The notes beneath the pieces are model-generated. The model was not told where the DNA came from, searched no databases, and saw only the letters and a program-made list of their open reading frames with translations. Shown here piece after piece: positions 1 to 8,283 of a stretch of 44,199 nucleotides of DNA (positions are counted from its first letter, which is position 1; each line of letters opens with the position of its first letter). Position numbers and translations under genes: made by a program. This stretch comes from Pararhodobacter sp. SW119 (GTDB lineage: Bacteria; Pseudomonadota; Alphaproteobacteria; Rhodobacterales; Rhodobacteraceae): contig NZ_JADDJF010000027.1 in NCBI RefSeq assembly GCF_017811755.1, positions 1 to 44,199 of the forward strand, given 5' to 3'.

Positions 1-2
1 CG

Positions 3-188
3 CTCTACATGCCGGCTCTCGTTGCCATGCGCTTCAATCCCGACCTCAAGGCGAAATACACCGCGCTGCGCGCCGCCGGACAACCTGCAAAGCTCGCCAT
101 CGTCGCGATCATGCGCAAGCTCCTCGAGACCGCCAACGCGCTGGTCAAAGCCGACCGCCTATGGGTCGAAAAACCCTCTTGCGAATGA
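3..188 (+). mobile_element. IS110-family transposase, C-terminal fragment (5' truncated by window edge)
   Basis: The frame is open from the first bases and ends at TGA 186-188, giving 61 residues. The motifs LYMPALVAMRFNP, KYTALRAAGQPAK and IMRKLLETANALVK are typical of the C-terminal Transposase_20 (IS116/IS110/IS902) domain. These enzymes carry an N-terminal DEDD catalytic domain, which lies outside the window. IS110 elements lack conventional terminal inverted repeats, so the right end cannot be placed. The stop codon runs straight into a dispersed repeat that begins within a few bases. Whether the full gene is intact cannot be judged here. Confidence 0.85.
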
Positions 189-192
189 CGGA

Positions 193-508
193 TACTCCCG
201 CCCCTCGTCAGGCTGTGCGCGTTGCGCACAACCTTCCTCGCGTGGGGCCGGGCGCCGCGCGCTTCGCGCGCGGCGAAAAGAGGCTCCGCCGCCAAGGGCG
301 GGCGCTACTCAACGCCTCGGACTTTTCCTGTCCGAAAATATCCCGGGGGGTGAATTGGCGCAGCCAAAAGGGGGGCAGCGTCCCCCTGCTTCCGTCCCGG
401 CAGCAGCCCGAAACCGACCGGCTCAAACCCTGCCAGATCCCTGCCGCACCGTTCGGAACTGCCATACGTTTGCCATACGCTTGCCAGCCCCTTGCCATAC
501 GCTTTCTG
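193..508 (-). repeat. Dispersed ~316-bp hairpin-rich repeat, copy 1 (long form)
   Basis: Read on the minus strand, this stretch matches 36738-37053 on the plus strand over the same ~316 bp, with scattered substitutions and small indels. It contains a perfect 10-bp stem with a TTC loop (253-275), a second stem TGTGCGC-GTT-GCGCACA, a G-run/C-run hairpin near 370-390 and the motif CCCGGGGGGTGAATTGGCGC. It fills most of the 445-bp gap between the IS110 fragment and leuB, which holds no credible gene. The short ORFs across it are GC-rich read-through. From memory, similar CCCGGG-TATTT blocks are common between Rhodobacteraceae genes. Confidence 0.85.
457..500 (-). repeat. Tandem array of four 11-bp TGGCA units, copy 1
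   Basis: On the minus strand the units are GTATGGCAAGG, GGCTGGCAAGC, GTATGGCAAAC and GTATGGCAGTT, followed by CCGAACGGTGCGG. The same four units in the same order occur at 19301-19344 and 36745-36788. The array is about 134 nt past the leuB stop codon, in the same direction as leuB transcription. Confidence 0.9.
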
Positions 509-633
509 GCAGGTGAAAACCCCACGTCAGCAAAGCCTTGCGCCGAAACTTGCCAACTGCGCGCCGGTCCCTTCCACACGTCGTGAACCGCCACCGTCCC
601 TATCGTGACGCTGCGTCAGCCAGGCCGCGCGCC

Positions 634-1740
634 TCAGACCGAAGCGTCCAGCGCGGCGACGATCGCGTCGCCCATCTCGGTGGTCGAGACCGGCGTGCCC
701 CCCTCCGGCCCCATCAGGTCGGCGGTGCGCACCCCATCGGCCAGCACCTTCTCCACCGCCTTCTCGACCCTTTCAGCCTCCTCGCCCAGATCGAAGCTGT
801 AACGCAGCGCCATGGCGAAACTCAGGATGCAGGCGATCGGGTTGGCCTTGCCCTGCCCGGCGATATCGGGCGCGGACCCATGCACCGGCTCGTAAAGCGC
901 CTTCGGCCGCCCGTTCGCCATCGGCGCCCCCAGGCTGGCCGAGGGCAGCATCCCGAGGCTGCCGGTCAGCATCGCCGCCAGGTCCGACAAGAGGTCTCCG
1001 AATAGGTTGTCGGTCACGATCACGTCGAACTGCTTGGGCCAGCGGGTCAGCTGCATGGCGCCGGCGTCGGCATACATGTGCGACAGCTCCACATCCGGGT
1101 ACTCCTCGTCGCGCAGTTTCTGCACCACCTCGCGCCACAAAACGCCCGATTCCATCACGTTGGCCTTCTCCATCGAGCAGACCTTGTTGCCTCGCTTCCG
1201 GGCGAGTTCGAACGCCGAGCGCGACACGCGCGCGATCTCGGATTCCGTATAGCGCTGGGTATTGATGCCGACCCGCTCGTTGCCCTCGGTGAAGATCCCC
1301 CGCGGCTCGCCGAAATAGACGCCCGAGGTCAGCTCGCGCACAATCATGATGTCGAGGCCCGCGACGACCTCCTTCTTCAGGCTCGAGAAATCCGCCAGCG
1401 CGTCGAAGCACTGCGCCGGCCGCAGGTTGGCGAACAGATCCATCTCCTTGCGCAGCCGCAGCAGGCCGCGTTCGGGCTTCACGCTGAAGTCCAGATCGTC
1501 GTATTTCGGCCCGCCGACGGCGCCCAGAAGCACCGCGTCCACCTCCTGCGCTTTCGCCATCGTGGCGTCGGTCAGCGGCGTGCCATGCGCGTCATAGGCC
1601 GCGCCGCCCACCAGTTCCTCGCTGACCTCGAAGCTGAGCCCGCGCTTCGCACCAAGCCAGTCGATGATCTTGCGGACCTCGGCCATCACTTCGGGGCCGA
1701 TGCCGTCGCCCGGCAGGATGAGGATCGATGGCGTTGCCAC
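634..1740 (-). CDS. leuB: 3-isopropylmalate dehydrogenase
   Basis: LeuB oxidises and decarboxylates (2R,3S)-3-isopropylmalate with NAD+ in leucine biosynthesis, in the cytosol. The 368-residue length is normal for the family. Family motifs include the N-terminal [10 protein letters not shown], the substrate loop around [14 protein letters not shown], the metal-binding segment [10 protein letters not shown] followed by [12 protein letters not shown], and the C-terminal [21 protein letters not shown]-binding region. The start is GTG at 1738-1740: an AAAGGAG Shine-Dalgarno lies seven bases upstream and no ATG fits as well. leuC and leuD are not in the window. Only 54 bp separate it from the upstream LysR gene on the same strand. 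Confidence 0.97.
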   Translation of the reverse strand: MATPSILILPGDGIGPEVMAEVRKIIDWLGAKRGLSFEVSEELVGGAAYDAHGTPLTDATMAKAQEVDAVLLGAVGGPKYDDLDFSVKPERGLLRLRKEMDLFANLRPAQCFDALADFSSLKKEVVAGLDIMIVRELTSGVYFGEPRGIFTEGNERVGINTQRYTESEIARVSRSAFELARKRGNKVCSMEKANVMESGVLWREVVQKLRDEEYPDVELSHMYADAGAMQLTRWPKQFDVIVTDNLFGDLLSDLAAMLTGSLGMLPSASLGAPMANGRPKALYEPVHGSAPDIAGQGKANPIACILSFAMALRYSFDLGEEAERVEKAVEKVLADGVRTADLMGPEGGTPVSTTEMGDAIVAALDASV

Positions 1741-1794
1741 GGCGGTCTCCTTTTTTCATGGTCGCTGCGGGCGTAGCGAAAGGGGCGGGGCCGG

Positions 1795-2688
1795 TCAAGC
1801 AGCGGCGAGCCGCGCGCACCCCGCTGCCAGCGCCTGGCGGACGCGGGCGATCCGGGGCGCATGCCGCAAGGCCTCGGGCACCGCGAGCCAGAGGGGAAGC
1901 GGCGGCAGTTCGACGAAGCGCGCGATGCGCTCGACCGCCGGGTCGGATTCGGCAATCCCGACCTGCATGCCGCCGACGCCGCAGCCCGCCCGCACCAGCG
2001 CCCAATGCACCAGCTGATCCTCGCAGCGCAGGGGAAAGAAGTCCCGTGTCACCTCGATCCCGTTGCGCGCCATCGCCCGCAGCATCAGCTCGGACCGGTC
2101 GTAGCCGACGAAGTCGAGCTTGAGCAGATCGTCCAGTGTTTCGGGCCGGCCGCTGCGGTCCAGGTAGCGACAGGCGGCGTAAAGGCCCAGTGGCAGGTCC
2201 GCCAGCTTCTGCACCGTCAGATCGCCGCTGTCGGGCCGGAACATCCTGAGCGCGATGTCCGCCTCGCGGAAAAGCAGGTTCTCCGGCTGGTCCGATGCGA
2301 CAAGCTCGATCTGGATGCCCGGCTCCTCGCGGCGCAAGCGGGCCAGGATCGGCGGCAGATGGTAATGCGCGATGATCCGCGACGCGGTCACCCGCACCGT
2401 CCCCTCCAGCCGAGCGCTGGCGCCGGCGGCGGCAAGCGCGATGCGGGCGGCGGCGGCCTCCATCGCCTCGGCCTCGGCCAGAAGCGCGGCGCCAGCGGGG
2501 GTCAGCGCCTGCCCGGTGGGGCTGCGCGACAGAAGCGGCTGGCGTAGGTGATCCTGCAGCGCCCGCACGTGCCGGCCCAGCGTTGGCTGGCTGACGCCGC
2601 TGGCCCGCGCCGCCGCCGACAGCGATCCGGCCCGCGCAACGTGCAGGAAACTTTGCAGAAGTGCCCAGTCGATCGCGCGCGCGTCCAT
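1795..2688 (-). CDS. LysR-family transcriptional regulator
   Basis: This 297-residue protein has an N-terminal winged helix-turn-helix (about residues 7-66) of LysR type, with LLQSFLHVARAGSLSAAARA and SQPTLGRHVRALQ, followed by a periplasmic-binding-like effector domain. It is of the GcvA/DsdC-like class that names no ligand. It is divergent from an SDR gene 89 bp away, the classic layout for a LysR protein controlling its neighbour and itself. The start codon lies inside a palindrome (2687-2700), which fits autoregulation. No strong Shine-Dalgarno precedes the start, so the exact start is uncertain. Confidence 0.92.
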   Translation of the reverse strand: MDARAIDWALLQSFLHVARAGSLSAAARASGVSQPTLGRHVRALQDHLRQPLLSRSPTGQALTPAGAALLAEAEAMEAAAARIALAAAGASARLEGTVRVTASRIIAHYHLPPILARLRREEPGIQIELVASDQPENLLFREADIALRMFRPDSGDLTVQKLADLPLGLYAACRYLDRSGRPETLDDLLKLDFVGYDRSELMLRAMARNGIEVTRDFFPLRCEDQLVHWALVRAGCGVGGMQVGIAESDPAVERIARFVELPPLPLWLAVPEALRHAPRIARVRQALAAGCARLAAA

Positions 2689-2720
2689 TCGTTCATGAAT
2701 AGCGGTCCTGCAATTTCAGG
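2687..2720. promoter_or_regulatory. Candidate LysR operators between divergent genes
   Basis: Two dyads lie in the 89-bp gap: ATTCGTTCATGAAT (2687-2700, overlapping the LysR start codon) and CCTG-N6-CAGG (2707-2720). They are about 20 bp apart centre to centre, two helical turns. LysR proteins bind such paired sites; assignment to this regulator is inference. Confidence 0.4.
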
Positions 2721-2777
2721 CAATACCCATTCGCCTTCGTGCGGGGCATCCTGCGGCATTGACCAAGGAGGGAAGAA

Positions 2778-3647
2778 ATGGACAGAACGGTAATGATCCT
2801 CGGCGCCTCGGGCGGTTTCGGCAGCGCGGCGGCGGCGGCCTTCACGGCTGCCGGCTGGCAGGTCGCGCGCTATCGCCGGGGCAGCGACATGAAAGCGGCG
2901 GCAACCGGCGCGCGGTTGATCGTCAACGCCATGAACCCGCCGAACTACCACGATTGGGCGCGGCAGGTGCCGGCGATCACCGCGGCCGTCATGGCGGCGG
3001 CCCGGGCCAGCGGGGCGCGGGTGATGATCCCGGGCAACGTCTATGTCTTCGGAGCGCAGCCCGGCCCGTGGTCCGAGGGCACTCCGCACCGCCCCGTCAG
3101 CCGCAAAGGCCAAATCCGCGCCGAGATGGAGGCCCGCTGGCGCGATTCGGGCCTGCCGGTGACCCTTCTGCGCGCGGGGGATTTCGTGAACCCTGCGCGC
3201 CGGGGGCTGATCCTCGACCGGGTCGTGCTGAAGAACCTGGCGCAGGGACGGATCACCGCCCTGGGCGATCCCGATGCCGTGCGCGCCCATGCCTATCTGC
3301 CCGATCTGGCGCGCGCGGCGGTGACGCTGGCCGGGAACCCCGATCTGCCGACCTTCGCCGACGTGCCGTTTCCGGGCCACGCCTTCAGCGTGAACGAACT
3401 GGCCGCCGAGATTGCGCGACAGACCGGGCGTCAGCCGACGGTCCGGCGCTTCCCGTGGTGGACGCTGAAGCTGGCCTCCCCGGTCTGGGAACTGGCGCGG
3501 GAGTTGCGCGAGATGCGCTATCTCTTCGATCTGCCGCACCGACTGGACGGCGGCCAGCTTGCCAGATACGCCCCCGGTCTGCGCCAGACCCCTTTCGCCG
3601 AGATCGTCGCGGGCCATCTGCCAGCCCCTATGCAGCGCGCCGCCTGA
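2778..3647 (+). CDS. NAD(P)-dependent epimerase/dehydratase-like protein (atypical SDR)
   Basis: This 289-residue protein has an N-terminal Rossmann dinucleotide motif, ILGASGGFGSAAA, at residues 7-19. A sugar-epimerase-like body follows with NVYVFGAQPGP, where a Y-x3-K catalytic pair would normally lie, and a C-terminal substrate-binding half. The substrate cannot be told from sequence. The start has a strong AAGGAGGGAAG Shine-Dalgarno. It is transcribed away from the LysR regulator, which probably controls it. The usual YxxxK is not clear, so it may be a non-catalytic or atypical member. Confidence 0.85.
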   Translation: MDRTVMILGASGGFGSAAAAAFTAAGWQVARYRRGSDMKAAATGARLIVNAMNPPNYHDWARQVPAITAAVMAAARASGARVMIPGNVYVFGAQPGPWSEGTPHRPVSRKGQIRAEMEARWRDSGLPVTLLRAGDFVNPARRGLILDRVVLKNLAQGRITALGDPDAVRAHAYLPDLARAAVTLAGNPDLPTFADVPFPGHAFSVNELAAEIARQTGRQPTVRRFPWWTLKLASPVWELARELREMRYLFDLPHRLDGGQLARYAPGLRQTPFAEIVAGHLPAPMQRAA

Positions 3648-3687
3648 GGCGTCTTGCGCCCGCCTGCCGGGGATCTAGTTTTGGCGC

Positions 3688-4398
3688 ATGGACTGGTTTG
3701 CCCCGGTGAACAATTACTGCGAGCGCGGCGGCCCGGAATACTGGGCCGAACCGATCAACGCGATCACCAACGCGGCCTTTCTGATCGCCGCGCTCGTCAT
3801 GGCAAGCCGGCTGCGCGGCCAGTCGCTGCCGCTCGGCTGGGCGATGACGGTGGTGCTGGCGGCGATCGGGTTCGGCAGCTTCCTGTTCCACACCCATGCC
3901 AATCGACTGACCGGGCTGATGGACGTGCTGCCGATCCTCGCCTTCATCCTGCTCTACATCTTCGCAGCGACGCGCGACTTTCTGGGCGCGCGGGCCTGGG
4001 TGGCGGGGCTTGCCGTGCTCGGCTTCTTTCCCTTCGCGGCGCTGCTGGTGCCGATCTTTGCGCGCATTCCCGGTCTCTCGGTTTCGGCCGGGTACGCCCC
4101 GATCCCGGTGCTTATCCTGCTTTACGCCTGGATGCTCCGGTCCCGCGCGCCGGATACGTCCCGCGGGATGGCTCGCGGCGCCGAAATCCTGATCGTCTCA
4201 ATCATCTTCCGCTCGATCGATCAGGCGCTGTGCGAGGTCTTTCCGCTGGGCACACACTTCCTCTGGCACATCCTGAATGCCGTCATGCTGGGCTGGATGA
4301 TCGAGGTCTATCGCCGCCACCAGATGCACGAACGTGGAAACGCGCCCCGAATCGTGTTAAGCAACGCTTCCGAAACCGACCCAAGGGGGAGACCATGA
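3688..4398 (+). CDS. Ceramidase-like integral membrane protein (CREST superfamily)
   Basis: The 236-residue protein has about seven hydrophobic segments. Its N-terminus, NYCERGGPEYWAEPINAITN, matches the alkaline ceramidase domain. The metal-ligand pattern of the family is present: Ser, His and Asp in the first half (GFGSFLFHTHANR...MD) and a late H-x3-H (THFLWH). Eukaryotic relatives hydrolyse ceramide amide bonds at membranes through a zinc site. The bacterial substrate is not established and could be a sphingolipid or another amide lipid. The stop codon overlaps the start of the next small gene (ATGA), implying translational coupling. Confidence 0.8.
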   Translation: MDWFAPVNNYCERGGPEYWAEPINAITNAAFLIAALVMASRLRGQSLPLGWAMTVVLAAIGFGSFLFHTHANRLTGLMDVLPILAFILLYIFAATRDFLGARAWVAGLAVLGFFPFAALLVPIFARIPGLSVSAGYAPIPVLILLYAWMLRSRAPDTSRGMARGAEILIVSIIFRSIDQALCEVFPLGTHFLWHILNAVMLGWMIEVYRRHQMHERGNAPRIVLSNASETDPRGRP

Positions 4399-4577
4399 GC
4401 AAGCACGTTCTGGATCGTCCGCGCAGCGCCTCCACCTCGCGGCTGAAGAAGTTTGTGGAGATCGAGCGCGGCGACAAGCCAAGCACATCGTCGCAGGCGC
4501 TTCAGACCCGCGTCCGCAGCCCGAAGGCGCCCAAGCTGGCGATCTACACGCAAATCGAACGCGGCGCGCGCCACTGA
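4395..4577 (+). CDS. Small basic protein of unknown function
   Basis: This 60-residue, Lys/Arg-rich soluble protein has no signal peptide or membrane segment. It contains two similar short blocks, FVEIERGDK and YTQIERGAR, each ending in IERG. An AAGGGGGAGA Shine-Dalgarno precedes the ATG, which overlaps the stop codon of the ceramidase-like gene by four bases. It ends 20 bp from the convergent end of ilvE. The family is not recognised. The good ribosome site and coupling support a real gene. Confidence 0.65.
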   Translation: MSKHVLDRPRSASTSRLKKFVEIERGDKPSTSSQALQTRVRSPKAPKLAIYTQIERGARH

Positions 4578-4597
4578 GCGCGCCGCGACCTTTCCAT

Positions 4598-5464
4598 TCA
4601 GCTGCGCACAAGCTTCTCGTAGGCGGCCGCGACGTTGCGGGTCATGTCGCCCACCTGGAAATGCCACTCGCCGATCTGCCCGACCGGCGTGACCTCGGCC
4701 GCCGTTCCTGTCAGCCAGCACTGCTGGAACCCTGACAGTTCCTCAGGCAGGATGTGGCGCTCGTGGACCGGGATGTCCATGTCCTTCAGCATGCCGATCA
4801 CCGTCTGCCGCGTGATCCCGTTCAGGATCGCATCGGCCAGCGGCGTATGCACCTCGCCATCCTTGACGAAGAAGACATTGGCGCCGGTGGCTTCGGCCAC
4901 ATAGCCGCGCCAGTCCATGAACAGCGCGTCCGAGCAGCCCTTTTCCTCGGCGGCATGCTTGGACATGGTGCAGATCATGTAGAGGCCGGCGGCCTTGGCC
5001 GCGGTCGGGATCGTCTCGGGCGAGGGGCGCTTCCACTTGGCGATGTCCAGCTTCGCGCCCTGCATCTTCGCATCGCCGTAATACGCCCCCCATTCCCACG
5101 CGGCGACCGCCAGCCGCACCGGGTTCTTGCGCGAGGCGACGCCCATGTCCTCGCCCGCGCCGCGCCAGGCGACGGCGCGCACATAGGCCTCGGTCAGGTT
5201 GTTGGCCTTCAGCACGTCGGTCTTCGCCGTCTCGATCTGGTCGACCGACCACGGGATCGGCATATCCAGCAGCCGACCGGATTCCAGCAGACGCTCGGAA
5301 TGCGCGCGGCTCTTGAATATCTTGCCGCTGTAGCAGCGCTCGCCCTCGAACACCGACGAGGCGTAGTGCAGCGCATGGGTCAGGATGTGCACGTTCGCAT
5401 CGCGCCAGGGCACCAGCGCGCCATCCATCCAGATGAACCCGTCGCGATTGTCGTATCCGGCCAT
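4598..5464 (-). CDS. ilvE: Branched-chain amino acid aminotransferase
   Basis: A class IV PLP aminotransferase of 288 residues that interconverts branched-chain 2-oxo acids and Leu, Ile or Val with glutamate. Motifs include FIWMDGALVPWRDANVHIL near the N-terminus, GVFEGER-like VFEGERCYSG, and the cofactor-binding segment EATGANVFFVKDG with the downstream ITRQTVIGML. An in-frame ATG lies four codons upstream at 5476, but its bases form the GGAGG Shine-Dalgarno for the ATG at 5464, so 5464 is chosen. It is divergent from petP. leuB, another branched-chain pathway gene, is 4 kb away but not co-transcribed. Confidence 0.95.
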   Translation of the reverse strand: MAGYDNRDGFIWMDGALVPWRDANVHILTHALHYASSVFEGERCYSGKIFKSRAHSERLLESGRLLDMPIPWSVDQIETAKTDVLKANNLTEAYVRAVAWRGAGEDMGVASRKNPVRLAVAAWEWGAYYGDAKMQGAKLDIAKWKRPSPETIPTAAKAAGLYMICTMSKHAAEEKGCSDALFMDWRGYVAEATGANVFFVKDGEVHTPLADAILNGITRQTVIGMLKDMDIPVHERHILPEELSGFQQCWLTGTAAEVTPVGQIGEWHFQVGDMTRNVAAAYEKLVRS

Positions 5465-5636
5465 GGCCGCCTCCATTTTCGAATGTTGCGCGCGTTAGGT
5501 CCGAAGCGGACACAATCTTGCGCCAAGTCGGGGAACGGCTAACAATTGATTCTTGGAAAGTCAACAAGACTGACATAAAATGCCCCGGCGGATCGCAAGA
5601 ATTCCGCGACCAACATGCGCAGACGAGGCAGAGCGG

Positions 5637-6137
5637 ATGGCCGAGAGCGGCACGAGCGGCGAGAACCTGCTCTTTCTGACGGACGAGCAGCTCCGCAAGG
5701 GGATCGAGGCGATGTTCTTCGCCTATCGTGGGTTCACCGCCGACCCCGACCGCATCCTGGCCGAAATGTCCTATGGCCGGGCGCATCACCGGGCGCTGCA
5801 TTTCATCAATCGCTCGAACGGTACGACCGTCAACAACCTCCTGGCGGTGCTCGGCGTGACCAAGCAATCGCTTAACCGTGTCCTGCGCACCCTGATCGCG
5901 GATGGCCTGGTCGAAAGCCGCATCGGCCAGCGCGACCGGCGCGAGCGGCATCTGTTCCTGACCGAAAACGGCGCGGCGCTGGAGCGCCAGTTGTCCGAGG
6001 CCCAGCGTGCCCGGATGCGCGCCGCCTATCGGTCCGCCGGGCCGGACGCGGTCGCGGGCTTTCGCCGGGTGCTGGAAGCGATGATGGATGACGCCAGCCG
6101 CGCGCAGTATCTGGCGCTGAAGGAGTCGAAGTCATGA
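5637..6137 (+). CDS. petP: MarR-family regulator, PetP-like
   Basis: This 166-residue protein (about 18.5 kDa) has a MarR winged-helix core: LLAVLGVTKQSLNRVLRTLI as the recognition region and DRRERHLFLTENG as the wing. The ATG at 5637 has a GAGG Shine-Dalgarno; an ATG at 5580 lacks one. Its stop overlaps the start of the response-regulator gene (ATGA). This pair of sizes and this order match petP-petR of Rhodobacter capsulatus, where the two genes were tied to cytochrome bc1 gene expression and growth. The assignment rests on remembered gene order and family, not a comparison run here. petABC is not in the window. Confidence 0.75.
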   Translation: MAESGTSGENLLFLTDEQLRKGIEAMFFAYRGFTADPDRILAEMSYGRAHHRALHFINRSNGTTVNNLLAVLGVTKQSLNRVLRTLIADGLVESRIGQRDRRERHLFLTENGAALERQLSEAQRARMRAAYRSAGPDAVAGFRRVLEAMMDDASRAQYLALKESKS

Positions 6138-6859
6138 CCGACGCATCCCCTGCCGCGCCGGAAGCGCATCTGCTGATCGTCGACGACGACGAGCGGATTC
6201 GCGCCCTCTTGAAGAAATACCTGGTTCGGCAGGGGTTTCTGGTCACCGCCGCGCAGGACGCGGCGCAGGCCCGCCGGTTGCTGTCCGGCCTTGCCTTCGA
6301 CCTGGTGGTCCTCGATGTCATGATGCCCGGCGAAGACGGGGTCAGCCTGACGCGCTGGCTTCGCGAAAGGGTCGCGACCCCGGTGATCCTGCTCACCGCG
6401 CGCGGCGAGACGGGCGACCGGATCGTCGGGCTCGAGGCCGGTGCCGACGACTATCTGCCCAAGCCATTCGAGCCGCGCGAACTGGTCCTGCGGATCAACG
6501 CGATCCTGCGACGTGTGCCCCCGCCGCAGATCACGCAGGCGCCCGCCCTGCTGACCCTGGGGCCGATGCGATACGATCCCGAAACCGGTGAACTGCGCGA
6601 AGGGGCGAACCCGATTCGCCTCACCCAGACCGAGGCCGCCCTGATGCGCATCTTCGCCGCCCGCCCCGGCGAGGTGATCAGCCGCGAGGCGCTGGTCGAC
6701 CAGCTGGGCCGCGACCGGGGGGGAAATGGCGACCTCGCCCAGGAACGCGCCGTCGACGTGCAGATCACCCGCCTGCGCCGCAAGATCGAACCCGACCCCA
6801 AGCGCCCGCGCTACCTGCAGACCGTCCGCGGCGAAGGCTACATGCTGACCGCCAGCTGA
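6134..6859 (+). CDS. petR: OmpR-type response regulator, PetR-like
   Basis: The 241-residue protein has a receiver domain with the acidic pocket VDDDE (residues 16-20), phosphoacceptor Asp61 (VVLDVMMPG) and conserved Lys110 (YLPKPF). An OmpR/PhoB winged helix spans about residues 140-238, with LTQTEAALMRIFAARPGEV and VDVQITRLRRKIEPDP. It is translationally coupled to petP by a four-base overlap. No histidine kinase gene lies beside it, so it is an orphan in this window. In R. capsulatus PetR acts on respiratory and photosynthetic electron-transfer functions; the same role here is inferred. Confidence 0.85.
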   Translation: MTDASPAAPEAHLLIVDDDERIRALLKKYLVRQGFLVTAAQDAAQARRLLSGLAFDLVVLDVMMPGEDGVSLTRWLRERVATPVILLTARGETGDRIVGLEAGADDYLPKPFEPRELVLRINAILRRVPPPQITQAPALLTLGPMRYDPETGELREGANPIRLTQTEAALMRIFAARPGEVISREALVDQLGRDRGGNGDLAQERAVDVQITRLRRKIEPDPKRPRYLQTVRGEGYMLTAS

Positions 6860-6930
6860 CCCCGGACAGGCGCGGCTTTCATTCGCGGCCCCCCCGCGCT
6901 ATCTGACGCGCGCATTGCAGGAAAGTATCC

Positions 6931-8283
6931 ATGACCGACCAGACAAATCTCGCCGACCTGTCCGCGGCCCTCCTCGACGCGGCGCGGCAGGCCGGGGCCG
7001 AGGCCGCCGATGTCATCGTCGTGACCGGCACCTCGATCTCGGTCGATGTCCGCGACGGCGCGCTGGAGCAGGCCGATCGCGCCGAGGAACTGGACCTCGG
7101 TCTGCGCGTCCTCATCGGCCGCCGGCAGGCCTGCGTCTCCGCCTCGGACGCCCGGCCCGGAACCTTCGCGCGGATGGCGGAACGCGCCGTCGCCATGGCC
7201 CGCGAAGCGCCCGAGGATCCCTGGGCGGGACTCGCCGCGCCGGACCAGTTGTCGGCGCGGCGCGATGCCGACGGTCTGGACCTTTTCGATCCCGCCGCCG
7301 AACCCGCGCCAGATCAGCTTCTGGACGAAGCGCGGCGCGCGGAGGCGGCGGCGCTGGCGGTGAAGGGGATCAGCCGCATCGATCAGGCCTCAGCCGGCTA
7401 CGGCCAGCGCGCGGTCTGGCTGGCGGCGACGAACGGTTTTGCCGGCGGCTATCGGCGCAGCGGGCGCTCGATCTCCTGCGTGGCGATCACCGGCGACGGC
7501 ACCGGCATGGAACGCGACTGGTCAAGCGAGTCGCGCATCTTCGCCGCCGACCTTCCGACGCCCGAGGCCATCGGCCGCGAGGCGGGCGAGCGTACCATCG
7601 CCCGCGCCGCCCCGCGCAAGCCGCCCTCGGGCGCCTTTCCGGTCGTCTTCGACGAACGCGTCGCCGGGTCGCTGATCGCGCATCTCGGCGCGGCGATCAA
7701 CGGAACCGCGATCGCCCGCGGTGCAAGCTGGTTGCGCGACGCGATGGGCGAGGCCGTGCTGCCCTTCGGCTTCGACCTGGTCGAGGACCCGCTGCGCCCG
7801 CGCATCGCCGGCACCCGCCCCTTCGATGCCGAAGGCCTGACCACCGCGCGGCGCACCCTTGTCCGCGACGGCGTGCTTCAGGGGTGGGTTCTCGACCTTG
7901 GCACCGCCCGCAAGCTGGGGCTCACCAGCACCGGGAACGCGACGCGCGGTCCCTCTTCGCCGCCTTCGCCCAGCCTGTCGAACGTGGAACTGACGCAGGG
8001 CAGCCGCAGCCGCGACGATCTTCTGCGCGACATGGGCCGCGGGCTCCTGGTCACGTCGCTCATCGGGGCGACGATCAATCCGACCACCGGCGACTATTCG
8101 CGCGGCGCCTCCGGCTTCTGGGTCGAGGGGGGCGAGATCCGCTTCCCGGTCAACGAATGCACGATCGCCGGCAACCTGCGCGAAATGCTCACGCGCCTGA
8201 CACCGGCCAACGACGCGCGGCGGCATCTGTCGGTGGTGGTGCCCTCGCTTCTGGTCGAGGGTCTGACGATTGCCGGCGCCTGA
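6931..8283 (+). CDS. pmbA: TldD/PmbA-family protein (TldE type)
   Basis: This 450-residue protein belongs to the TldD/PmbA family. In E. coli TldD and PmbA (TldE) form a heterodimeric metalloprotease that acts on microcin B17 precursor and CcdA. Motifs include LDLGLRVLIGRRQACVSASD near residue 60, a central domain of about residues 190-300, and the C-terminal GASGFWVEGGEIRFPVNECT. I see no HExxxH zinc motif, as expected of the TldE partner. A matching tldD is not in the window. Its last 14 bases overlap the next gene, suggesting coupling. Confidence 0.88.
   Translation: MTDQTNLADLSAALLDAARQAGAEAADVIVVTGTSISVDVRDGALEQADRAEELDLGLRVLIGRRQACVSASDARPGTFARMAERAVAMAREAPEDPWAGLAAPDQLSARRDADGLDLFDPAAEPAPDQLLDEARRAEAAALAVKGISRIDQASAGYGQRAVWLAATNGFAGGYRRSGRSISCVAITGDGTGMERDWSSESRIFAADLPTPEAIGREAGERTIARAAPRKPPSGAFPVVFDERVAGSLIAHLGAAINGTAIARGASWLRDAMGEAVLPFGFDLVEDPLRPRIAGTRPFDAEGLTTARRTLVRDGVLQGWVLDLGTARKLGLTSTGNATRGPSSPPSPSLSNVELTQGSRSRDDLLRDMGRGLLVTSLIGATINPTTGDYSRGASGFWVEGGEIRFPVNECTIAGNLREMLTRLTPANDARRHLSVVVPSLLVEGLTIAGA

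Noticed and set aside
205-300. Short protein-coding ORFs in the repeats (for example the peptides around PLFAAREA)
   Set aside because: The same peptide appears from both repeat copies only because the DNA is repeated; there is no ribosome site and the frame fails outside the repeat.
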